DNA from: Betaproteobacteria bacterium | GTDB lineage: Bacteria; Pseudomonadota; Gammaproteobacteria; Burkholderiales; Burkholderiaceae | DNA length: 11,693 nt | NCBI GenBank assembly: GCA_947468785.1 | Contig: CANIMS010000024.1 | Span: 1 to 11,693, forward strand | Direction of reading: 5' to 3' | Shown here: piece after piece, positions 1 through 9,956 of the stretch | How the letters are laid out: every line of letters begins with the position of its first letter | How positions within the stretch are numbered: the first letter of the stretch is position 1 | Notes under the pieces: model-generated | Database searches by the model: none | Told to the model about the DNA's origin: nothing | Seen by the model: the letters and a program-made list of their open reading frames with translations, nothing else | Made by a program: the position numbers and the translations under genes

Positions 1-1
1 T

Positions 2-511
2 TATGCTCAGGGCGGTTTATCTCGTTTACAAACCTATGCAGCAAATCAAGTTTCGGGGAAAAAAGTGACAGCTTCTTGGCGTGCCGCTTTGGCCGTTCGT
101 GATGCCGGACCGCCGGCAATGTTGCGCAGTGTGCGCCCAAATATCGTGCAATCTATCCGCGCGTTCCGTACTCCAGATTTACAAGAGGCGGCGACTGAGC
201 TTGGACAGCATTTCATTTACGCAAATTGTGCCAATGCAATGACTAAAGGCGAGGTTTTAGAGTCCATCGCAATTGCATATTCATTTACTAAGCAGCAGGC
301 GAAGAATTTTGATCCTCTGTTAGACGCTCTAACAACAACAGTCGATAAATCTGGCCCTCAGCCTGGTTTTGTTGTGGTTCTCGAAGGCTTGCCTTGCACT
401 CAGAAATTTGACAAAGAAGCTCGCGAGACATTGTTAGATGTTTTCCGTGATGCTGTAGATTTTTGGGCAGAGCGTCGCACACCGTATCGTGTTTTCTATT
501 CTTTTGCTTAA
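2..511 (+). CDS. Barstar-family protein (barnase-inhibitor fold), 5' end outside the window
   Basis: The C-terminal part resembles barstar, the small intracellular inhibitor of barnase-type ribonucleases. Aligned by eye to Bacillus barstar, the binding helix reads KNFDPLLDALT. It keeps Asn33 (codon 305-307), Asp35 (311-313) and Asp39 (323-325). The later FRDA motif (codons 443-454) puts Asp where barstar has Glu76. Tyr29, Tyr30 and Trp38 of barstar are replaced. The segment VRPNIVQSIRAF before the fold is typical of Burkholderiaceae homologues. The reading frame is open to the left edge; GTG at 65 and ATG at 119 are in-frame internal candidates, but the homologues I recall extend further N-terminally, so I treat the gene as partial. 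No ribonuclease gene is visible beside it, so a toxin-inhibitor role is unproven. The family call is firm; the function is not. Confidence 0.8.
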   Translation, partial: YAQGGLSRLQTYAANQVSGKKVTASWRAALAVRDAGPPAMLRSVRPNIVQSIRAFRTPDLQEAATELGQHFIYANCANAMTKGEVLESIAIAYSFTKQQAKNFDPLLDALTTTVDKSGPQPGFVVVLEGLPCTQKFDKEARETLLDVFRDAVDFWAERRTPYRVFYSFA

Positions 512-538
512 GGCTAAAGCCCTTTAGCAAACAGCCTG

Positions 539-563
539 AATCGCCTCTATTTGAGGCGATTTT
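539..563. terminator. Hairpin between convergent barstar-family gene and rsmE
   Basis: A 9-bp perfect stem (539-547 with 553-561) encloses a 5-nt loop, TATTT. On the + strand the stem runs into four T residues (560-563), giving a short Rho-independent terminator 27 bp after the barstar-family stop codon. The left arm and loop hold the rsmE stop codon (547-549, minus strand) and the right arm holds rsmE's last codons. On the minus strand the T-run is weak, so termination of rsmE here is less certain. Confidence 0.7.
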
Positions 564-1308
564 GCATTTCAGGATTCCATATGCTGTGAACGGCTGTAAT
601 CGCCACTACACCGGCCGTTTCAGTCCTCAGCACCCGTTCCCCCAAAGAAACAATTTGATAGCCTGCAGCTTGCGCTAAAGCCTCTTCCTCTGGGGAATGA
701 CCACCTTCAGGGCCGATCATCAATACGATATCTTGTGGAGCATTTTCAGCCAATACGGAATACATATTTTTAGTTGCATCTGGGCTCAACAGCAGTTTAA
801 GTTTAGGTGTTGAACTTGCTTTCAAAAAGCGATCAAAAGCTTGAATGGGCTCTAGCCTTGTCAAAACCGTTCGATCGCATTGTTCGCAAGCAGCCTGAAT
901 AATTCCGCGCCAGTGAGCCAGTCGTTTTTGAGCACGTTCTTCATCGCTCGAGCGCGTTAGTTTGATGACCGAGCGCTCACACTGCAAGGGCGCAATGATT
1001 TGTGCACCAGTTTCCACCGCCTTCTCAACGATCCAATCCATTTTGTCCCCACCGGCCAGTCCTTGAGCCAAGGTGATGGCATAGAGAGTCTCACGATGGA
1101 TATCGGTCCGAATATTGCTTAGTTGGGCTTGACCCGTCTTACCCGTTAAAGAGAGAAGCCTGGCATCCCCAATCTGACCATTTCCATCAAAAACTGGAAA
1201 GGTCTCCCCGATTTGGATGCGTCGAACACGCAGGTGATGGGCCACCTCTGAGCTAAGGGTGTTGGGCTTTTCGGATTCCCATGGCGCGGGAAGATAAAAT
1301 TGAGGCAT
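547..1308 (-). CDS. rsmE: 16S rRNA (uracil-1498-N3)-methyltransferase RsmE
   Basis: RsmE methylates N3 of U1498 in 16S rRNA within the 30S subunit, using S-adenosylmethionine. The 253-residue product has the family layout: an N-terminal PUA-like RNA-binding part (HHLRVRR at 24-30), then a SPOUT trefoil-knot domain. Family signatures are [17 protein letters not shown] (86-102), the SAM-binding loop [13 protein letters not shown] (197-209) and the C-terminal knot [11 protein letters not shown] (222-232). Length is normal. The start is the ATG at 1306-1308 giving MPQFYLP; PxFYLP-like beginnings are usual for this family. It faces tkt across a 44-bp gap, and its 3' end lies inside the hairpin shared with the barstar-family gene. 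Nothing appears broken or unusual in the protein. Confidence 0.95.
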   Translation of the reverse strand: MPQFYLPAPWESEKPNTLSSEVAHHLRVRRIQIGETFPVFDGNGQIGDARLLSLTGKTGQAQLSNIRTDIHRETLYAITLAQGLAGGDKMDWIVEKAVETGAQIIAPLQCERSVIKLTRSSDEERAQKRLAHWRGIIQAACEQCDRTVLTRLEPIQAFDRFLKASSTPKLKLLLSPDATKNMYSVLAENAPQDIVLMIGPEGGHSPEEEALAQAAGYQIVSLGERVLRTETAGVVAITAVHSIWNPEMQNRLK

Positions 1309-1352
1309 TACTGAAATATAGCCAATTTATTTTCCTCGAGACCACTTTTACG
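1309..1352. promoter_or_regulatory. 44-bp divergent gap between rsmE and tkt
   Basis: The two start codons face away from each other across 44 bp. The gap must hold at least one ribosome-binding region and is too short for two separate promoters, so promoter elements probably extend into the 5' coding ends. I found no convincing -35/-10 pair at 16-18 nt spacing and no strong Shine-Dalgarno sequence ahead of tkt. This is a positional call only. Confidence 0.3.
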
Positions 1353-3347
1353 ATGTCAAACCTTCAAATTCGTATGGCCAATGCCATTCGCGCCTTATCC
1401 ATGGATGCAGTTCAACAGGCTAACTCAGGCCATCCTGGTATGCCAATGGGTATGGCAGATATCGCAGTCGGACTTTGGAATGAGCATTTACAACACAACC
1501 CCACTGATCCGCATTGGATAAATCGCGATCGCTTTGTTTTATCCAACGGTCATGGTTCGATGTTGTTGTACTCACTCTTGCATTTATCAGGTTATGACTT
1601 ACCGATTGAAGAGTTAAAAAATTTCCGTCAACTCCATAGCAAAACTCCAGGGCATCCTGAGTATGGAATTACTGCTGGCGTTGAAACGACTACTGGTCCT
1701 CTAGGTCAGGGAGTTTCAAATGCAGTCGGCATGGCGCTAGCAGAAAAATTATTAGCTGAAGAATTTAATCGTCCTGGTCACAAGATTGTCGATCACTTCA
1801 CTTATGTATTTTTAGGTGACGGTTGTTTGATGGAAGGTATTAGTCATGAAGTATGTTCACTGGCTGGAACCTTAAAGTTAAGCAAGTTGATCGCTTTATG
1901 GGATGACAATGGTATTTCAATTGACGGTAAGGTGGTTTCTTGGTTTAACGAAGATACGCCAAAACGTTTTGAGGCTTATGGTTGGAATGTCATTCGTGAT
2001 GTTGACGGACACGATGCCGAGGCCATCTCTGCTGCAATTACCAAAGCTAAGAAGAGTGATAAGCCCACTCTGATCTGCTGTAAGACCGCCATTGGCAAAG
2101 GCTCACCGAATTTAGCTGGAAGCGATAAGGTGCATGGATCACCATTAGGTGCGACAGAAATTGATGCCACTCGTGTAGCGTTGAATTGGCCCTATGCTCC
2201 ATTTGAAGTTCCTAAAGATATTTATGCGGCTTGGGATTTTAAAAAGCGTGGTCAAGCACTTGAGCATGAATGGAATAAGCAATTTCAGGCATACAAAAAT
2301 AAATATCCTGAGCTTGCCTCAGAATTACAGCGTCGTATGCAAGGCGACCTATCGAAAGATTTTTCAGCAACCTTAAATGCGTATCTGAAATCTTGTGAAT
2401 CAAAAGCAGAAACCGTTGCTACACGTAAAGCAAGTCAAAATGCGATTGAAGCATTGGCGCCAGCAGTCCCCGAATTTATGGGTGGTTCAGCTGACTTGAC
2501 TGGATCGAACTTGACCAACTGGTCTACATGTAAACCGGTGCGTGGCGATCAATGGGGTAACCATATTAATTACGGGGTTCGTGAATTTGGAATGAGCGCC
2601 ATCATGAATGGCATTGCTTTGCATGGTGGGTACATTCCATTTGGCGGCACCTTCTTAACCTTCTCCGATTACAGCCGTAATGCATTACGTATGGCGGCTT
2701 TAATGAAGTTGCGAAGCATTTTTGTCTTTACGCATGACTCTATTGGTCTAGGTGAAGATGGCCCAACCCATCAGTCCGTAGAGCAGGTTGCTAGCTTGCG
2801 TCTGATCCCAAATCTGATGGTCTGGCGTCCTTGCGACACCACTGAGAGTGGCGTAGCCTGGGGCGCAGCGATTGAGCGTAAGAATGGACCAAGTGCTTTA
2901 ATCTTTAGTCGCCAGAACTGCCCATTTGTTTCTCGCAGTGCTGCCCAAGTGAAAGAAATCGCTCGCGGAGGCTATGTCTTGCGTGACCCAAAATCCACCA
3001 AGATTGATGCGGTGATTATTGCTACTGGTTCAGAAGTGGGTCTTGCCCTTCAAACTGCCCAGCAGTTAGAAAAAGATGGTTTCGGTATTCGAGTCGTTTC
3101 TATGCCTTCAACCACTGTCTTTGATCAACAAGATGCCGCCTACAAAGCAAAAGTTTTACCAGCGAAAATTCCACGTATTGCGGTTGAAGCAGGCGTTAGT
3201 GATTTTTGGTGGAAGTATGGATGTGCTGCCGTGCATGGAGTTGATACTTTTGGAGAGTCTGCGCCAGCGCCACAGCTCTATGAGTACTTTGGCTTAACCA
3301 GCGACCAGATTGCAAAGACTGTGAAGCAATGTATTTCACGGAAATAA
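1353..3347 (+). CDS. tkt: Transketolase
   Basis: Transketolase is a cytoplasmic thiamine-diphosphate enzyme that moves two-carbon units between ketose and aldose phosphates in the pentose-phosphate pathway. The 664-residue length is normal. Visible features are the N-terminal SGHPGMPMG with His27, the TPP/Mg-binding GDGCLMEG (155-162) followed by DDNGISIDG, and the central YGVREFGM, whose Glu411 matches the catalytic glutamate that activates TPP. The C-terminal domain is complete. An upstream in-frame ATG at 1281 would add 24 residues and overlap the start of divergent rsmE by 28 bp. I prefer ATG 1353 because [15 protein letters not shown] matches the usual N-terminus. The Shine-Dalgarno sequence is weak. 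gap follows after 60 bp on the same strand, so co-transcription is plausible. Confidence 0.96.
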   Translation: MSNLQIRMANAIRALSMDAVQQANSGHPGMPMGMADIAVGLWNEHLQHNPTDPHWINRDRFVLSNGHGSMLLYSLLHLSGYDLPIEELKNFRQLHSKTPGHPEYGITAGVETTTGPLGQGVSNAVGMALAEKLLAEEFNRPGHKIVDHFTYVFLGDGCLMEGISHEVCSLAGTLKLSKLIALWDDNGISIDGKVVSWFNEDTPKRFEAYGWNVIRDVDGHDAEAISAAITKAKKSDKPTLICCKTAIGKGSPNLAGSDKVHGSPLGATEIDATRVALNWPYAPFEVPKDIYAAWDFKKRGQALEHEWNKQFQAYKNKYPELASELQRRMQGDLSKDFSATLNAYLKSCESKAETVATRKASQNAIEALAPAVPEFMGGSADLTGSNLTNWSTCKPVRGDQWGNHINYGVREFGMSAIMNGIALHGGYIPFGGTFLTFSDYSRNALRMAALMKLRSIFVFTHDSIGLGEDGPTHQSVEQVASLRLIPNLMVWRPCDTTESGVAWGAAIERKNGPSALIFSRQNCPFVSRSAAQVKEIARGGYVLRDPKSTKIDAVIIATGSEVGLALQTAQQLEKDGFGIRVVSMPSTTVFDQQDAAYKAKVLPAKIPRIAVEAGVSDFWWKYGCAAVHGVDTFGESAPAPQLYEYFGLTSDQIAKTVKQCISRK

Positions 3348-3395
3348 ATTTCAAGCGCAGATCAACGATCCAGAATTCAAGAATTTAATATAGTT

Positions 3396-3401
3396 AAGGG
3401 G
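3396..3401 (+). promoter_or_regulatory. Strong ribosome-binding site of gap
   Basis: AAGGGG lies 6 nt before the ATG at 3408. It is one of the clearest Shine-Dalgarno sequences in the window and fits high expression of GAPDH. It also fixes the gap start. Confidence 0.7.
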
Positions 3402-3407
3402 AAATAA

Positions 3408-4436
3408 ATGACAATTCGTGTCGCAATTAATGGGTATGGACGTATTGGGCGCATGGTGCTGCGCGCTTTATACGAAGATCAGGTGAACGGTAAGCCACGT
3501 CGCGATATCAAGATTGTTGCGATCAACGCGATGGGTGATATTGCAATCAATGCCCACTTAACTCAATATGATTCTGCGCATGGCCGCTTTCCTGCCGAGG
3601 TTTCAGTTGATGGCGATTGCATGGTCGTCAATGGTGATCGCATCAAGATGTTCTGTACCCGAAATCCAGCAGAGACTCCTTGGGGAGAGCTCGGGGTTGA
3701 TCTGGTTCTAGAGTGCACTGGTAAGTTCACCTCTAAAGAAAAAGCCATGATTCACATTCAACAAGGCGCAAAAAAAGTATTGATTTCTGCTCCAGGTGAA
3801 AAAGACGTGGATGCGACGATTGTTTATGGCGTCAATCAAAATGTTTTGAAGCCAAGTGATGTAGTGGTATCGAACGCAAGCTGCACTACTAACTGTTTGG
3901 CGCCCTTGGTCAAACCTTTGTTAGAGAAGATTGGTATTGAGTCAGGCTTGATGACGACCATTCATGCATTTACTAATGACCAAGTGTTAACGGATGTTTA
4001 TCACAAGGATATGCGCCGGGCGCGCTCAGCAGTGAGCAGTATGATCCCAACCAAAACAGGCGCTGCTAAAGCGGTTGGTTTGGTATTGCCAGCACTCGCA
4101 GGTCGCTTCGATGGTTTTGCGATGCGTGTACCCGTTATTAACGTCTCAGTGGTGGATCTCACTTTTGCTGCTAGTCGCGCAACTAGCGTAGATGAAGTGA
4201 ACTCCATCTTGAAGGCGGCAAGCGAAGGTGAGCTAAAAGGTATTTTGGGCTTTAATACCCTGCCGCTGGTTTCCATCGACTTTAACCACGATCCACGCCC
4301 CAGTATTTACGATGCCTCACAGACTCGCGTTTCTGCAGATGGCAAATTGGTCAAAGTATTGGCTTGGTATGACAACGAATGGGGTTATTCAGTCCAAATG
4401 CTCAATGCTGCCGAAGCCTTAATGGCAGTTAAGTAA
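3408..4436 (+). CDS. gap: Type I glyceraldehyde-3-phosphate dehydrogenase, possibly NADP-tolerant
   Basis: GAPDH interconverts glyceraldehyde-3-phosphate and 1,3-bisphosphoglycerate. The 342-residue protein has the Rossmann motif NGYGRIGR (8-15), the active-site SNASCTTNC with nucleophile Cys159, catalytic His186 in TTIHAFTND, and the C-terminal WYDNEWGYS. Length is a little above usual because of extra residues after the first helix (about 24-33). At the end of the second beta strand the sequence is INAMGD, with Ala41 where NAD-specific enzymes carry Asp (INDL). The S-loop has Val197-Tyr198 where the NAD-specific Bacillus enzyme has Leu-Pro. Ala at the Asp site is also seen in NADP-preferring, gluconeogenic GapB of Bacillus, so mixed or NADP use is inferred, not shown. 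Epd (erythrose-4-phosphate dehydrogenase) is a less likely alternative, because the active-site context CTTNCLAP and the S-loop are GAPDH-like. It follows tkt by 60 bp and ends at a strong terminator. Confidence 0.95.
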   Translation: MTIRVAINGYGRIGRMVLRALYEDQVNGKPRRDIKIVAINAMGDIAINAHLTQYDSAHGRFPAEVSVDGDCMVVNGDRIKMFCTRNPAETPWGELGVDLVLECTGKFTSKEKAMIHIQQGAKKVLISAPGEKDVDATIVYGVNQNVLKPSDVVVSNASCTTNCLAPLVKPLLEKIGIESGLMTTIHAFTNDQVLTDVYHKDMRRARSAVSSMIPTKTGAAKAVGLVLPALAGRFDGFAMRVPVINVSVVDLTFAASRATSVDEVNSILKAASEGELKGILGFNTLPLVSIDFNHDPRPSIYDASQTRVSADGKLVKVLAWYDNEWGYSVQMLNAAEALMAVK

Positions 4437-4463
4437 GTAAAAGTTGGTAAAAGTAGTTAAAGT

Positions 4464-4495
4464 CCATTAAAAAGCACCTAAATTGCCTTTAATGG
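4464..4495. other. Imperfect inverted repeat after gap, without a T-run
   Basis: CCATTAAA at 4464-4471 pairs with TTTAATGG at 4488-4495, with a possible 2-bp inner extension (GC 4474-4475 with GC 4485-4486). No T-run follows, so it is not a stand-alone terminator. It lies in the gap 3' untranslated region, just before the true terminator, and could protect the 3' end or be chance. Confidence 0.35.
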
Positions 4496-4508
4496 CGATG
4501 TAGCGATA

Positions 4509-4537
4509 AAAAAAGACCTCGATTTGAGGTCTTTTTT
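4509..4537. terminator. Strong bidirectional terminator between gap and fur
   Basis: A GC-containing 6-bp core stem GACCTC/GAGGTC (4515-4520 with 4526-4531) surrounds the loop GATTT. A-runs and T-runs extend it (A at 4509-4514 with T at 4532-4537). Six T residues end the + strand copy and at least six end the minus-strand copy, so it should stop both gap and convergent fur transcripts. Confidence 0.85.
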
Positions 4538-4569
4538 GCATTCAAAATCCTGAAAAGTGGCTAAAAGCG

Positions 4570-5025
4570 CTATTTTTGCTTATTTCGACAGTTTTTCTTC
4601 TGACAATGCCCATACATGGCTAAAGAATGCTCTTGGAGCTTAAATCCAAGGTTTTTAGCGATATCCCGCTGTCTTTTCTCAATAGCCTCATCTACGAACT
4701 CCTCAACATGGCCACAGTCAAGGCAAACCAAGTGGTCGTGATGGTTTCCTTCATTTAACTCGTAAATTGCCCGACTATCACCCTTGCTGGACTCAAAGTG
4801 GCTACGTAGCAAAAGCCCAGCTTGTTCAAATTGAGTCAGTACTCGATAAACAGTCGCTAGGCCTATTTCTTGGTCTTCTTTAGCAAGTGCCATAAAGACA
4901 TCTTCTGCGCTGAAATGAGTGCCCCCGTTTTGATGAAAAAAATCTAAGATTTTCATGCGGGGGCCAGTGGCTTTGAGGCCGATATCTCTTAAATCTGCTG
5001 GCGAGGGGTTTTGGTTCGTAGTCAT
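4570..5025 (-). CDS. fur: Ferric uptake regulator Fur
   Basis: Fur is a dimeric metal-dependent repressor that, with Fe2+, binds operators of iron-acquisition genes. The 151-residue product has the N-terminal winged-helix part (LKATGPRMKILDFF, then EIGLATVYRVLTQFEQAGL, about 17-72) and a C-terminal metal-binding and dimerisation part. Metal-site residues are visible: His38, the HHDHL motif (95-99), His133, and two Cys pairs, CLDC (101-104) and Cys141/Cys146. All usual ligands seem present, so it should be functional. Compared with E. coli Fur, the segment after FES is about four residues longer, which I believe is normal in this family. The frame stays open to 5235, but the longer forms would run into divergent bamE; MTTNQNP at 5025 gives the normal length. 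Its Shine-Dalgarno sequence is weak. I could not identify a clear Fur box in front of it. Confidence 0.94.
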   Translation of the reverse strand: MTTNQNPSPADLRDIGLKATGPRMKILDFFHQNGGTHFSAEDVFMALAKEDQEIGLATVYRVLTQFEQAGLLLRSHFESSKGDSRAIYELNEGNHHDHLVCLDCGHVEEFVDEAIEKRQRDIAKNLGFKLQEHSLAMYGHCQKKNCRNKQK

Positions 5026-5068
5026 GGCTTTGGGAGCTAAAATCAATGTCTTAATGATACGGCCAGCC
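5026..5068. promoter_or_regulatory. Divergent fur-bamE control region
   Basis: The fur start codon and the most likely ATG of bamE are about 43 bp apart. On the + strand TTGGGA (5030-5035) and TAATGA (5052-5057), spaced 16 nt, form a weak sigma-70-like pair directed at bamE. If it is used, transcription would begin close to the ATG at 5069, which would favour a downstream translation start. No convincing Fur operator was seen. Confidence 0.3.
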
Positions 5069-5764
5069 ATGCAAAATTGCCTTGTACTTTTTGATCGCGT
5101 TTTGAACCCATTTTTAGAGGGGGTGCACGCCCGCTCACGGTTTGGCTTAATGGTGCTTACTTTCCTTGGATTTTTAAGTCTGGGAGCTTGCACATCTGCG
5201 GTGGATGACCACCAGCGTGCTTGGATGAATACCATTTTTAGGCCTTACGTTCCTGATGTGGTCCAGGGTAATTTTATTTCCAGTGAACAGTATTCAAAGT
5301 TGAAGTTGGATATGACCCGTGAACAGGTCCGCCAAATTTTGGGGACGCCATTATTAGCAAGTTATTTCCACGCCAATCGCTGGGATTATGTTTTTGAATT
5401 TAAGCGCGCTGGCCAGGTCATTGGAAAAGAGCGTCGCGTAACCGTTTTTTTTGATGGCGATAAGGTGGTGAAGTTTGATGGTGATGCCCTGCCAACTGAA
5501 GTGGAGATGGTTGCGGAGATTGATAACTATGCAAAACAAAAGCGTTCCTTCTGGGAAATTTTTACGGGTAGCAATAAGCCGCCTGTGACCATCCCTTTAC
5601 AGCAACCAGAGTTGTTGGTGCCTAGCCCAGCAAATAATTTGCCTCCAGCGGCAAAAGCTCCGGAGATTCCAGCACCTAAACCAATCGATACCTCGGTACC
5701 CACAACAAACTTAGTTACTGAATCGGCAGGCTCTGATCAGCCATCTCCATTAAAAACCCAGTAA
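5069..5764 (+). CDS. bamE: Outer membrane assembly lipoprotein BamE (SmpA/OmlA family)
   Basis: BamE is a lipoprotein of the BAM complex, which folds beta-barrel proteins into the outer membrane. A hydrophobic stretch ending LGAC is a lipobox with acylated Cys41 (codon 5189-5191). Downstream are family features: RPYVPDVVQGNFIS, then LKLDMTREQVRQILGTPLL and an RWDYVFEF strand. From ATG 5069 the protein has 231 residues with an unusually long leader of 40. In-frame ATGs exist at 5024 and 5054, and GTG 5123 would give a classic 22-residue lipoprotein signal (HARSRFGLMVLTF...). None has a good ribosome-binding site, so the start is unsettled. Residues 169-231 form a proline-rich tail (15 of 63 residues) absent from the short E. 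coli protein. A divergent fur partner is common for this gene. It may lead the downstream dapB-proA unit. Confidence 0.88.
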   Translation: MQNCLVLFDRVLNPFLEGVHARSRFGLMVLTFLGFLSLGACTSAVDDHQRAWMNTIFRPYVPDVVQGNFISSEQYSKLKLDMTREQVRQILGTPLLASYFHANRWDYVFEFKRAGQVIGKERRVTVFFDGDKVVKFDGDALPTEVEMVAEIDNYAKQKRSFWEIFTGSNKPPVTIPLQQPELLVPSPANNLPPAAKAPEIPAPKPIDTSVPTTNLVTESAGSDQPSPLKTQ

Positions 5765-5821
5765 ACAAAAAATACTTAGGCAGCTTGTATTAATTACTTA
5801 AATGACAGAGCGAAAAAATCC

Positions 5822-6625
5822 ATGATGAAGATTGCAATAGCAGGCGCCACAGGTCGTATGGGCAAGATGTTGATTGAAGCTGTTCTAAACACGCCGGACG
5901 CTCAATTGGTAGGCGCTCTAGAACATGCTGCATGTCCTCAATTGGGTGAAGATGCCGGCGCCTTCTTAGGCAAAAAAACAGGAGTACTTATTTCTGCTGA
6001 CGTGGCTCAAGTTTTAAGTGGCGCCCAGTTCCTGATTGATTTCACAAGACCTGAAGGTACGATGGCGCATTTGGCAGTTGCTGAAAAAACGGGTACCAAG
6101 ATGGTGATCGGCACAACCGGTTTGAGCGTAGAACAAATTGCCAGCCTGAAGGCTGCCTCTGCAAAGTTGGCAATCGTCTTTGCACCCAATATGAGTGTGG
6201 GCGTCAATGCCACTTTTAAGTTATTAGAAATTGCCGCCAAAATGTTAAATCAAGGTTATGACATTGAGATTGTTGAGGCACATCACCGCCACAAAGTCGA
6301 TGCGCCTTCGGGTACTGCGCTCAAGATGGGTGAGGTGATTGCCGACTCTCTTGGTAAAAAGTTAGATGATGTTGCAGTGTATGCAAGAGAAGGTCACACC
6401 GGCGAACGCAAAGAAGGCACGATTGGTTTTGCAACCATTCGGGGTGGCGATATTGTTGGCGATCACACCGTCTTATTTGCAGGCGAAGGTGAGCGTATTG
6501 AAATTAGCCATAAATCCTCTAGTCGCCAATCTTATGCGCAAGGTTCTTTGCGCGCAGCCCGTTTTTTGCAAAACCAAACTTCAGGTCTTTACGACATGCA
6601 AGATGTGTTGGGATTGCGTAAGTAG
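5822..6625 (+). CDS. dapB: 4-hydroxy-tetrahydrodipicolinate reductase DapB
   Basis: DapB reduces the product of DapA with NAD(P)H in the diaminopimelate pathway, supplying peptidoglycan and lysine synthesis. The 267-residue length is normal. It shows the Rossmann motif GATGRMG (8-14), the signature [20 protein letters not shown] with catalytic His154 and Lys158 (the HHRHK motif), and a C-terminal [14 protein letters not shown] segment. Two adjacent ATGs (5822 and 5825) can start it; MKIAIAG from the second is equally typical, and neither has a strong Shine-Dalgarno sequence. It lies 57 bp after bamE and 39 bp before leuS, all on the + strand with no terminator visible, so read-through from bamE is likely. 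Confidence 0.95.
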   Translation: MMKIAIAGATGRMGKMLIEAVLNTPDAQLVGALEHAACPQLGEDAGAFLGKKTGVLISADVAQVLSGAQFLIDFTRPEGTMAHLAVAEKTGTKMVIGTTGLSVEQIASLKAASAKLAIVFAPNMSVGVNATFKLLEIAAKMLNQGYDIEIVEAHHRHKVDAPSGTALKMGEVIADSLGKKLDDVAVYAREGHTGERKEGTIGFATIRGGDIVGDHTVLFAGEGERIEISHKSSSRQSYAQGSLRAARFLQNQTSGLYDMQDVLGLRK

Positions 6626-6637
6626 TCATTGAATTAA

Positions 6638-9337
<2,700 letters not shown>

Positions 9338-9373
9338 CTTGTAGCCCGAACTTTTTTACTGGAAACTAAAAAC

Positions 9374-9940
9374 ATGAGTTCAGATCAGCGAAATAAGAAA
9401 GTAGGTTCTTTGGCGAATATCAATTTGCCAAGGAGGGCAGCACTCGGTCTATTTGCCTTGGTCCCCCTGAGTGGCCTAATGGCTTGTGGATATCGTTTAC
9501 GGGGGGCAGTCGATTTACCATTTAATGCACTAGCGATTACAGGTAATCCATCACCTCCACTGCGCGCTGATTTGCAGACAGCAGTTTTAACTGGTACTCC
9601 AGTGAAAGTGGCTATTAATCCACGCGATGCTGATTTGATTCTCGAGATTACTAATGAAATTACCGGCCGTGAAATCTTAGCGTTTAACTCGAACGGTCAG
9701 GTCTCAGCCTATCGCTTAAATATTCGTGTGGGCTTTAGAGCCTTTGATAGTGCTGGTAATGAAATCGTGCCTGAGTCAGAAGTATTCATCACGCGAGATA
9801 TGGACTTCTCGGTATCTACAGTATTGGCAAATGATGCCCAGATACAAGCCTTCTTGGGTTTAATGCGCCGTGATTTAGCGATTCAGATTTTGCGACGCGT
9901 AGCTGCTTCTGCTAAAGCTCCTAGGGCAAGGGCCTTCTAA
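9374..9940 (+). CDS. lptE: LPS-assembly lipoprotein LptE
   Basis: LptE is the lipoprotein plug of the LptD barrel that inserts lipopolysaccharide into the outer leaflet. The 188-residue product has a signal peptide ending in the lipobox SGLMAC (Cys38), followed by GYRLRGAVDLPF, typical of LptE. The conserved core (ITNEITGREILAFNSNGQVSAYRLNIRV) and a terminal helix follow. The signal region holds a twin-arginine pair, LPRRAALGLF (19-28), which may be ordinary positive charge or a Tat-like signal. The start ATG 9374 has a weak GGAAA about 10 nt upstream. The leuS-lptE-holA order supports the identification. holA begins 16 nt after its stop codon. Confidence 0.92.
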   Translation: MSSDQRNKKVGSLANINLPRRAALGLFALVPLSGLMACGYRLRGAVDLPFNALAITGNPSPPLRADLQTAVLTGTPVKVAINPRDADLILEITNEITGREILAFNSNGQVSAYRLNIRVGFRAFDSAGNEIVPESEVFITRDMDFSVSTVLANDAQIQAFLGLMRRDLAIQILRRVAASAKAPRARAF

Positions 9941-9956
9941 GGTTTAATGACATTGC

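Noticed and set aside
3385..3397. TATAGT -10-like sequence just upstream of the gap start
   Set aside because: It lies only 13-18 bp from the start codon, so transcription from it would begin at or inside the ribosome-binding site; no -35 supports it.
5041..5060. Fur-box-like AATGATA sequence between fur and bamE
   Set aside because: Only a short AATGATA core is present with no symmetrical partner, so it does not meet the usual 19-bp Fur operator pattern.
5776..5804. Possible promoter (TTAGGC, 17 nt, TAAATG) before dapB
   Set aside because: The -35 hexamer matches the consensus poorly, and the AT-rich gap makes such pairs likely by chance.
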